From NCBI GenBank assembly GCA_016209155.1, contig JACQWU010000326.1, positions 1 through 6,055 of the forward strand: a stretch of 6,055 nucleotides of DNA, given 5' to 3'. Positions 1-5,555 of the stretch are shown piece after piece. A program made the translations under genes and the position numbers. The notes under the pieces are model-generated. The model made no database searches, was not told the origin of the DNA, and saw only the letters and a list, made by a program, of their open reading frames with translations. How positions within the stretch are numbered: the first letter of the stretch is position 1; every line of letters starts with the position of its first letter. This DNA comes from Candidatus Desantisiibacteriota bacterium (lineage in GTDB: Bacteria; JACRDZ01).

Positions 1-119
1 AAGCGGGAATATAGTATTTAAGCCATTATTCTAAAACCTGGATTCCGCATCAAATGCAGGATGACACCTTTTTTGACAACCCCACCGGTACTTCAGGATT
101 TGTGCTTTTATATTGTTTT
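1..119. repeat. REP-like palindrome downstream of rpmB, possible inverted partner at the window edge
   Basis: At 38-66 the plus strand begins CTGGATTCC and ends GGATGACA around a short hairpin: TCC-GCAT, loop CAA, ATGC-(A)-GGA. This resembles the widespread intergenic repeat that reads CTGGATTCCCGC...GCGGGAATGACA in many bacterial genomes, which is my recollection of the repeat type and not a search result. The first 14 bases (AAGCGGGAATATAG) resemble the opposite arm of the same repeat in inverted orientation, but the window cuts it off. On the minus strand the hairpin follows the rpmB stop and is followed by a short T run (TTTT), so it might help end rpmB transcription. The stem is weak and I do not call it a terminator. 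No gene is seen here. Confidence 0.45.
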
Positions 120-311
120 TTATACAGCCTTTTTTACTTTGCCGGATTTTAAGCAGCGTGTACAAACACGTATTCTTTTAACAGAGTTATTTTGAACTAC
201 TTTAACTCTTTGTAAATTCGGCAGCCATCTTGTCTTTGTTTTATTATTCGCATGACTAACAAGATTCCCGACTTCAGGCTTTTTGCCGCAAATTTCACAT
301 TTTTGTGACAT
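120..311 (-). CDS. rpmB: 50S ribosomal protein bL28
   Basis: This encodes a 63-residue bL28 protein, a small basic component of the large ribosomal subunit. The family signature is clear: an N-terminal CEICGKKP followed by the [20 protein letters not shown] stretch, then [11 protein letters not shown] near the C-terminus. The pairs CxxC (residues 5-8) and CxxC (about 51-54) form the zinc-ribbon version of bL28, found in bacteria that have not switched to the cysteine-free paralogue. The length is normal for the short form. The start is an ATG at 311 preceded by a strong AGGGGG Shine-Dalgarno seven bases upstream, so it is secure. The gene stands alone in this window, with its own likely promoter at 344-373. 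No ribosomal neighbour is visible, which is common for rpmB. Confidence 0.97.
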   Translation of the reverse strand: MSQKCEICGKKPEVGNLVSHANNKTKTRWLPNLQRVKVVQNNSVKRIRVCTRCLKSGKVKKAV

Positions 312-318
312 ATCTACA

Positions 319-324
319 CCCCCT
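319..324 (-). promoter_or_regulatory. Shine-Dalgarno site of rpmB
   Basis: On the minus strand AGGGGG lies seven bases before the ATG at 311. This is near-ideal spacing and fixes the bL28 start. Confidence 0.8.
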
Positions 325-343
325 ATTATTTAATCTTTTTGGA

Positions 344-373
344 ATTATATAATAAATACTCCCATAAAATCAA
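344..373 (-). promoter_or_regulatory. Probable sigma-70-type promoter of rpmB
   Basis: On the minus strand TTGATT (368-373) is separated by 18 bases from a perfect TATAAT (344-349). Transcription would start near 337, giving a leader of about 25 bases that carries the rpmB Shine-Dalgarno. The boxes match the housekeeping consensus well. The region is AT-rich, so chance matches to the -10 box are possible. Confidence 0.6.
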
Positions 374-449
374 GATTTATTTATAAATCGTTCTAATATG
401 TATTGTTTTTATACTAAGGTTTAAAAGTATTATAATGAAGAACACTGTG

Positions 450-471
450 GAAGATACCGCAGGGTATCTTC
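450..471. repeat. Perfect 9-bp palindrome with GCAG tetraloop
   Basis: GAAGATACC (450-458) and GGTATCTTC (463-471) are exact inverse complements around the four-base loop GCAG. Three G-T wobble pairs could extend the stem outward on the plus strand. Neither strand has a T run after the stem, so it does not look like an intrinsic terminator. It lies between the back of the rpmB promoter region and the decayed restriction remnants. It may be one copy of a dispersed repeat, but there is only one copy in this window. Confidence 0.55.
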
Positions 472-502
472 TGTCTCTGATAGGAATTCTTTATTATTTA
501 TT

Positions 503-579
503 TTAAATAAGTTTCGATACTTTCCCGGCAAGAATATCACGGCAATATCAATACGCCATTTTATTTCAGTATCAAGCAT
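503..579 (-). pseudogene. Possible 5' remnant of a type I restriction methyltransferase subunit (HsdM-like)
   Basis: From an ATG at 579 the minus strand reads MLDTEIKWRIDIA. A single-base frame change then gives RDILAGKVSKLI followed by a stop at 503. Together this resembles the very start of N-6 DNA methylase subunits of type I systems, which commonly begin like LDTETKRRID-ARDILVGK. The shift is explained by loss of one C in a short C run near 537-540. Similarity fades after about 22 residues, so nothing of the methylase domain remains. The neighbouring DUF559 remnant on the same strand is compatible with a former restriction-modification locus. The match is short, so chance similarity cannot be excluded. 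Confidence 0.38.
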
Positions 580-590
580 TCTTTAAACTC

Positions 591-870
591 CTAATCTTTA
601 TTCCCCTCTTGAGGGGTGGCAGCCAAAGGCTGACGGGGTGGAGCTTTCAACTCAACACTCCTGTTTTGTATAGCCTTCCGCACAATTTCATAAACATTAC
701 TTATTTGTTGTTTTACCAAAATATCCTCAATATGCACAACCGTCAGTTTAAAATTTCTTGTCTTTAAAGGTCTGCCAAAATATTACTTCACTCAAAACAC
801 CGGCTTTACGCAGTTCTTTAGACTTTTGTTTAAGTTGTATATTTTTGGGTAATAATAGATAATTAAACAT
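591..870 (-). pseudogene. DUF559-family endonuclease-like gene, internally deleted and frameshifted
   Basis: The N-terminal part, from an ATG at 870, reads MFNYLLLPKNIQ...KELRKAGVLSEVIFWQ..KDKKF. This is the typical start of DUF559 proteins, which have a restriction-endonuclease/Vsr-like fold. The frame stops at 748-750. Directly after, in another frame, comes LTVVHIEDILVKQQIS, the typical C-terminal strand and helix of the same family, ending at 591. About 50-60 residues are missing between them. That segment normally carries the DRQ..IG.YIVDF and IEIDG motifs with the acidic catalytic residues. The junction lies in AAATTTTAAA near 747-757. The frame is also open upstream of 870 through a repeat copy, with a possible TTG start at 948, but ATG 870 matches the family start better. 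The product would be inactive. Confidence 0.75.
597..657. repeat. 61-bp double-hairpin repeat, copy 1
   Basis: This copy is identical over 61 bases to 895-955. It contains two adjacent hairpins: CCCCTC-TT-GAGGGG at 603-616 and CAGCC-AAA-GGCTG at 620-632, followed by a G-rich tail (GGGGTGGAG). On the minus strand it is translated as the end of the DUF559 remnant (VELKAPPRQPLAATPQEGNK), just before the stop at 591. The structure is REP-like. No transposase or RAYT gene that could mobilise it is visible in the window. Confidence 0.85.
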
Positions 871-894
871 ATTTTTTTTAGATTCTCCCTGGTT

Positions 895-955
895 TTTATT
901 CCCCTCTTGAGGGGTGGCAGCCAAAGGCTGACGGGGTGGAGCTTTCAACTCAACA
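895..955. repeat. 61-bp double-hairpin repeat, copy 2
   Basis: This is an exact direct copy of 597-657, offset by 298 bases, with the same two hairpins (901-914 and 918-930). On the minus strand it lies just upstream of the ATG of the DUF559 remnant and is in frame with it, so a TTG start inside it (948) would add a repeat-encoded leader to the protein. The remnant is therefore bracketed by two identical repeats in direct orientation. Recombination between them would delete 298 bases. Confidence 0.85.
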
Positions 956-960
956 ATCCG

Positions 961-1000
961 TTTTAAACTCCCAGTCTTTATTCCCCCCAGGATGGGAATA
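961..1000. repeat. Degenerate partial copy of the repeat's left flank
   Basis: Positions 961-988 match 581-608 at about 24 of 28 bases (TTTAAACTCC, then TCTTTATTCCCC). Beyond that, the inner hairpin is replaced by a different one, ATTCCC (980-985) with GGGAAT (994-999). It looks like the left edge of a third repeat copy that has decayed or recombined. Confidence 0.5.
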
Positions 1001-1213
1001 TCTATCTGTAATTATTTTTGGATTATTGGAACATAGTCTTTTATATATTTGAGAATAATTATACGCCACTTTAGATTCTTTTGATTTTGATTCCGGTTTT
1101 TGCCTCTTTTTGCATAGTTTTTCCTGTGCATGGATAATGTTGTGAAAAACAATATTACTTATATGTAAATAAAATATATCAGAAAATTCAACAAAATTGA
1201 AGAAATAATTCGA
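1001..1213. other. Intergenic stretch with no recognisable intact gene
   Basis: On the minus strand a 39-codon frame runs from an ATG at 1131 to a stop at 1012 (MHRKNYAKRGKNRN...). Another frame over the same bases is open and reads ...KVAYNYSQIYKRL.... Neither has a Shine-Dalgarno and I recognise neither. They may be further debris of the decayed locus or chance frames. The minus-strand motif TAAANTGGCGTA occurs both here (about 1062-1073) and in the HsdM-like fragment, which could reflect common origin or chance. The rest is AT-rich sequence leading to the promoter of the large plus-strand gene. Confidence 0.4.
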
Positions 1214-1228
1214 ATGAAAATTTTATTG

Positions 1229-1257
1229 TTGGATTATTATTTAAAAATAGTTATAAT
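1229..1257 (+). promoter_or_regulatory. Candidate promoter of the large activase gene
   Basis: TTGGAT (1229-1234), a 17-base spacer and a perfect TATAAT (1252-1257) form a plausible housekeeping promoter. Transcription would begin near 1264, about 40 bases before the ATG at 1304. This would place an upstream ATG at 1214 outside the transcript and so supports the downstream start. The -35 box is only a partial match and the region is very AT-rich. Confidence 0.45.
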
Positions 1258-1286
1258 AATATACAAACTACTAAAAAACATCAGCG

Positions 1287-1292
1287 AAGGAG
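1287..1292 (+). promoter_or_regulatory. Shine-Dalgarno site that decides the activase start
   Basis: AAGGAG ends 11 bases before the ATG at 1304. The spacing is slightly long, but it is the only good ribosome site near the start. The in-frame ATG at 1214 has no comparable site. Confidence 0.65.
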
Positions 1293-1303
1293 TTTATATT
1301 GTC

Positions 1304-4300
1304 ATGAAACACATAATAGGAATAGATGCCGGTTCTGTGAGTGTTAAGGCGGCTATTATAAATGAAAAAAACGACATACTATTCACCGATTACATAAGAC
1401 ACAAAGGTCAACCGCTTTTAACAATTTATGAAATTTTAAAAAATATTAATGGGAAGTATGACAATCCCAACATTATATTTACCGGTTCTATGGGTAAACT
1501 TATCGCAAAAGAACTCGGAATTGAATATATTAATGAACTTGCCGCATGTTCCACCTCAACAATGAAATTTTATCCCAATGTAAAGACCATTATTGAAATG
1601 GGCGGGGAAGATTCAAAACTCTTAATTCTTGAAAATAATGCCATAAAAGATTTTTCATTAAATTCCATTTGCGCGGCAGGAACAGGTTCTTTTTTAGATC
1701 AGCAGGCAGAAAGACTTCAAATGTCTATTGAAGAATTCGGAGAAACAGCATTGCGTTCTTTAAGCCCCGCGAAAATTGCAGGCCGCTGCAGCGTGTTTGC
1801 CAAATCCGACATGATTCATCTTCAGCAAATCGCAACACCTGCGGAAGCAATTGTCGCGGGTTTATGTTTTGCGGTTGCGAAAAATTTTAAGGGTTCAATA
1901 GTAAGGGGCAGGCAAATTTTAAGCGACATCTCCTTTCAAGGCGGAGTTGCTTTAAATAAAGGAATGATAAGGGCTTTTAAAAATATTTTTAATATTGATA
2001 ATTTGATTATTCCTGAATATACGGCAATAATGGGCGCAATCGGAACAGCTCTTAAAGCATCAGAAAATAAAAGCGCAGTCCCTCTTAATCTTAAAAAAAT
2101 TGAAAATATGCTTTCACTTCATACATATTCAGATTCATTTCATCCTCCTCTTATTAAAGAGGGAGATGAGTTTAAAAAACGCCATATAAAAAAATATGAA
2201 AGCATAACTTTAAATGATTATCTTCAATCCAAAAAAGAAAATACTTCTATCTCCATCGTAAAAAACATCCCGGACAAAAAACTCGACGCTTATATGGGAA
2301 TAGACATAGGTTCAATAAGCACTAATCTTGCTTTAATAGATGATACAGGCGCTTTAATTTCAAAAAGATATATTATGACTGCCGGAAATCCAATCAAAGC
2401 GGTTATGAACGGACTCCTGGATTTAGGAATAGAACTTGGAGATAGAATCAATATACGCGGTGTGGGGACAACCGGTTCAGCCAGATATATGATTGCTGAT
2501 TTTGTCGGCGCGGATATTGTAAAAAATGAAATTACAGCTCAGGCTACCGCCGCCTGCTTTATTGATCCGCTTGTTGATACAATTTTCGAAATCGGCGGGC
2601 AGGATTCAAAATATATCTCCTTAAAAAACGGAATTATTATAAATTTTGAAATGAATAAAGCATGTGCCGCGGGGACAGGGTCTTTCCTTGAAGAGCAGGC
2701 TGAAAAATTGAATATATCTATAAAAAATGAATTTGCCGAATATGCTTTTTCATCAAAAAATCCATGCAAACTGGGAGAAAGATGTACTGTTTTTATGGAA
2801 AATTCTCTTGTTGCAAAACTTCAGCGCGGAGCGCAAAAAAATGAACTTCTTGCAGGACTTGCATATTCAATAGTGGAAAACTATATTAATCGCGTTGTTG
2901 CCAGCAGGGAAATCGGAGAACGAAGCTTTTTCCAGGGCGGGACCGCTTTTAATAAAGCAGTTGTAGCGGCCTTTGAAAAATTTCTCGGAAAAACAATAAC
3001 TGTTCCTCCAAATCATGATGTGACAGGCGCGATTGGAATGGGTATTATCGTCCGCGATCACATAAAACAAAAAACTATTGATAAATCCCTATTTAAGGGA
3101 TTCGATCTTGCTAAAAGAACCTATGAGCAAAATTCATTTGAATGTAAAGGCTGTGAAAATATATGTGAGATTAACAGAATTAAAATTGAAGGTAAGGATG
3201 AAAACACACTTTATTTTGGAGGAAGATGTGAAAAATATGATATAAGAAAAAAAATTAATAGTTTAATCCCTGACCTATTTGAGTATAGAAATAAAGAACT
3301 CTGGAAATCACATATAGAATGGTCTGAAAAAACAAATAAATTAAATAATGCTTCACCAAATGGAAAAATCGGAATTCCTTATATTTTTTTCTTTCATGAT
3401 TATCTTCCTTTCTGGAGTACACTTTTATGGGAACTTGGATTCGAGGTAATCGTTTCGCCAAAAACAAACAAAAATATTGTGAATCTCGGTGTGGAACAGG
3501 TACTTGCCGATACATGCTTTCCAGTGAAGGTGGCTCATGGACATGTGAAATATTTGCTTGAAAAAGGAGTGGAAACTCTTTTTATCCCGAGTTTTATTAA
3601 TATGAATTTAGATAATGACCCATTTGATAAAGGTTATGCCTGCCCTCTTGCTCAGAGTATTCCATACCAGTTCCAGGCCGCTTTCAACAAAGTGAAAATT
3701 GTTTCTCCTATTATAAAATTGAAAAACGGGAAAACTTTCCTTTTTAAAGAACTAAAAAAAGCGATGCAGCCTTTTAATATTAATTCCAATAAACTGAAAA
3801 ACGCAATCAAAAAAGCTCAAATAGCTCAGGATAAATTTATTAAAAATATCAAAAATAAAGGCAGTGAAGTCATTTCCGGACTTAATAAAAAAGCTATTGT
3901 TATAATAGGAAGGCCGTATAATTCCTTTGATATGGGGATAAACCTTGAACTGCCTAAAAAACTTGCGTCTCTTGAGATGATTTCAATACCAATGGATTTT
4001 CTTCCGGATGAAAATATTTATGAAACATGGCCCGGCATATACTGGAAATCGGGACAAAATATTATAAAAGCGGCAAAAACCATTAAAAATAATCCATTGC
4101 TTTACCCTATTTTTATAGGGAATTTTTCATGCGGACCTGATTCTTTTATACATAAAATATTTGAAAAAGAACTTGCAGGTAAACCCTATTTACATATTGA
4201 AATCGACGAACACAGCGCCGATGCCGGCGCGATTACAAGATGTGAAGCCTATCTTGACAGTATAGACGCGCAGATTGCAAAAGGTATAACACCTGATAAA

Positions 4301-5533
4301 AAAACATTCAAGCTTAAAAATGTTCAGTTTCTGTCAAGAAAATTTTCTAAAAAACACAGGACGATTTATATCCCGAGAATGTCGGATCATGCATTTGCCT
4401 TAAAAGCCGCATTTGAACTTTATAATGTACCCGCGGAAGTACTTCCTGAAACTGATTCTTATGCCCTTACTCTCGGGAAAAAATATGCTACCGGAAAAGA
4501 GTGCTATCCGTATATTGTCACAACCGGAGATATGCTTAAAAAAGTATTTTCTGAAGGCTTTAAACCTGAAGAATCCGCATTCCTTATGCCATCGGGTTCG
4601 GGTCCGTGCAGATTTGGTCTTTATAATGTTCTGCATAAAATTGTTTTAAATGATCTCGGATTTAAAGATATTCCAATATTTGCTCCAAATCAGGACATTT
4701 CCCTTTATAAAGATCTAAGCCATATAGACGGTAACTTTATGACAAAATTTTACGAAGGTGTTTTAGCAATAGATCTTTTAACAAAATGCCTTCATGAAAC
4801 AAGACCATATGAGAAAGATAAAGGACTTACAGATAATCTCTATAATAAATATTTAGAAAAAATACCCGTTGATTTAAAAAAATCAAATGAAGATCTTATG
4901 CTGCTAATGGCTCAAATGCGAAAAGATTTTGAAAATATTCCCAGAATAAAAAACATAAAAAAACCTTTGATTGGAATAGTGGGAGAAATATTTGTAAGGC
5001 TTAATAAGTTTTCAAATGAAGAACTGATAAGAAAAATAGAATCTCTCGGAGGAGAAGTATGGCTTTCAACTTTAGATGAATGGATAGAATATTTAAATGT
5101 ATTGAATATGAAGGAAAATATGGAAAAAAAAGACTTCCCGAATATTTTCAATATCTATTTAAAAAAGCAGATACAAAAAAGAAAAAAAGAAAAAATAGAA
5201 AAACATTTCAATGGATTTCTTAAAACAATCCATGAGCCCAAAACCTCTCTTCTCCTTAAAAACGCATCAGCATATATGCATGATTCATTCGAGGGGGAAG
5301 CCATATTGAGTGTAGGAAAATCCATTGATTTTATAAAAAACAACGCTTCCGCAATTATTAATGCAATGCCCTTTGGATGCATGCCGAGCACTGTAGCAAC
5401 ATCAATAATGAGAGGGATTTCACAGGAATATGGAATCCCTGCTATCAGCATGCCATATGACGGCACAGACGCTTCAACCACACAACTTCAATTGGAAGCT
5501 TTTATGGAACAGGCAAAAAGATCAGCTAAATAA
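1304..5533 (+). CDS. Large acyl-CoA dehydratase activase-type protein: two BcrAD/BadFG ATPase domains, DUF2229 and HgdB-like iron-sulfur region
   Basis: The product has 1409 residues, normal for this fused family. Residues 4-251 and 329-583 are two ASKHA ATPase domains. Each has a phosphate-1 loop (GIDAGS at 6-11; GIDIGS at 332-337), a phosphate-2 loop (GGED at 100-103; GGQD at 431-434), CAAGTGSFL and FQGG. Cysteine pairs C123/C162 and C454/C494 are spaced like the cysteines that bind the dimer-bridging [4Fe-4S] cluster of HgdC. A linker carries C614, C617, C621 and C642. DUF2229 starts near 687 (KIGIPYIFFF). The HgdB-like region spans about 1019-1409. Cysteines at 738, 780, 943, 1067, 1102 and 1359 (DTCFPVK, ACP, CGPD, ECYPY, GPCR, PFGCMP) are family-conserved candidate cluster ligands. 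By homology it is a cytoplasmic, oxygen-sensitive ATP-driven low-potential electron-transfer protein. The substrate is unknown. An in-frame ATG at 1214 would add 30 residues unlike the family; 1304 begins directly with MKHIIGIDAGS. No ferredoxin or dehydratase partner gene lies in the window. Confidence 0.92.
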   Translation: MKHIIGIDAGSVSVKAAIINEKNDILFTDYIRHKGQPLLTIYEILKNINGKYDNPNIIFTGSMGKLIAKELGIEYINELAACSTSTMKFYPNVKTIIEMGGEDSKLLILENNAIKDFSLNSICAAGTGSFLDQQAERLQMSIEEFGETALRSLSPAKIAGRCSVFAKSDMIHLQQIATPAEAIVAGLCFAVAKNFKGSIVRGRQILSDISFQGGVALNKGMIRAFKNIFNIDNLIIPEYTAIMGAIGTALKASENKSAVPLNLKKIENMLSLHTYSDSFHPPLIKEGDEFKKRHIKKYESITLNDYLQSKKENTSISIVKNIPDKKLDAYMGIDIGSISTNLALIDDTGALISKRYIMTAGNPIKAVMNGLLDLGIELGDRINIRGVGTTGSARYMIADFVGADIVKNEITAQATAACFIDPLVDTIFEIGGQDSKYISLKNGIIINFEMNKACAAGTGSFLEEQAEKLNISIKNEFAEYAFSSKNPCKLGERCTVFMENSLVAKLQRGAQKNELLAGLAYSIVENYINRVVASREIGERSFFQGGTAFNKAVVAAFEKFLGKTITVPPNHDVTGAIGMGIIVRDHIKQKTIDKSLFKGFDLAKRTYEQNSFECKGCENICEINRIKIEGKDENTLYFGGRCEKYDIRKKINSLIPDLFEYRNKELWKSHIEWSEKTNKLNNASPNGKIGIPYIFFFHDYLPFWSTLLWELGFEVIVSPKTNKNIVNLGVEQVLADTCFPVKVAHGHVKYLLEKGVETLFIPSFINMNLDNDPFDKGYACPLAQSIPYQFQAAFNKVKIVSPIIKLKNGKTFLFKELKKAMQPFNINSNKLKNAIKKAQIAQDKFIKNIKNKGSEVISGLNKKAIVIIGRPYNSFDMGINLELPKKLASLEMISIPMDFLPDENIYETWPGIYWKSGQNIIKAAKTIKNNPLLYPIFIGNFSCGPDSFIHKIFEKELAGKPYLHIEIDEHSADAGAITRCEAYLDSIDAQIAKGITPDKKTFKLKNVQFLSRKFSKKHRTIYIPRMSDHAFALKAAFELYNVPAEVLPETDSYALTLGKKYATGKECYPYIVTTGDMLKKVFSEGFKPEESAFLMPSGSGPCRFGLYNVLHKIVLNDLGFKDIPIFAPNQDISLYKDLSHIDGNFMTKFYEGVLAIDLLTKCLHETRPYEKDKGLTDNLYNKYLEKIPVDLKKSNEDLMLLMAQMRKDFENIPRIKNIKKPLIGIVGEIFVRLNKFSNEELIRKIESLGGEVWLSTLDEWIEYLNVLNMKENMEKKDFPNIFNIYLKKQIQKRKKEKIEKHFNGFLKTIHEPKTSLLLKNASAYMHDSFEGEAILSVGKSIDFIKNNASAIINAMPFGCMPSTVATSIMRGISQEYGIPAISMPYDGTDASTTQLQLEAFMEQAKRSAK
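2141..2168. repeat. Palindrome embedded in frame in the linker between the two ATPase domains
   Basis: Twelve-base arms (2141-2152 and 2157-2168) surround the loop ATTA. Ten positions pair by Watson-Crick, one is a G-T wobble and one is a mismatch. The segment encodes HPPLIKEGDE, about residues 280-289, in the poorly conserved linker between the ATPase domains. Translated stretches of the type PPLIKEG or PPLLKGG are often the signature of REP-like palindromes that have entered reading frames. That interpretation is inference. Confidence 0.55.
3084..3102. repeat. Small palindrome at the linker after the second ATPase domain
   Basis: AATCCCT (3084-3090) and AGGGATT (3096-3102) are perfect inverse complements around ATTTA. 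The segment encodes KSLFKGF, about residues 594-600, between the end of the second ATPase domain and the four-cysteine linker. It is short enough to arise by chance in AT-rich DNA. Its position at a domain boundary and its SLFKG translation resemble the first embedded palindrome. Confidence 0.4.
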
Positions 5534-5555
5534 TAATCAAGGACAGAAATAATAG
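5534..5555. other. Short convergent gap without visible terminator
   Basis: Only 22 bases separate the stop of the large activase gene from the stop of the opposing chimeric frame. No GC-rich hairpin followed by a T run is present on either strand. Transcripts from the two sides may therefore overlap at their ends. Confidence 0.5.

Noticed and set aside
431-436. TATAAT on the plus strand as a promoter
   Set aside because: The nearest -35-like TTGTTT is 22 bases away and no gene follows on that strand before the promoter near 1229.
601-641. CRISPR-like or integron attC interpretation of the hairpin repeats
   Set aside because: There are only two full copies, 298 bases apart, with a gene remnant between and no regular spacers. 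The attC core sites are not recognisable. A REP-like repeat fits better.
748-948. A free-standing 66-residue protein from the TTG at 948
   Set aside because: Its first residues are repeat-encoded and the rest is the front of a DUF559 protein whose C-terminal part continues in another frame. It is a remnant, not a separate gene.
1214-1303. A 30-residue N-terminal extension of the activase from the ATG at 1214
   Set aside because: It has no ribosome site, is unlike the family start, and overlaps the likely promoter. A Shine-Dalgarno and the typical GIDAGS start follow the ATG at 1304.
4105-4120. Palindrome CCCTAT-TTTT-ATAGGG inside the activase gene
   Set aside because: It encodes part of the conserved YPIFIGNFSCG core, not a linker, so it is explained by protein coding and base composition. 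It is not an inserted repeat or an internal terminator.
5155-5481. A 108-codon minus-strand frame opposite the activase C-terminus
   Set aside because: It lies fully inside a conserved coding region on the other strand, has no recognisable domain, and fits an antisense shadow. The same applies to the other small frames inside 1304-5533.
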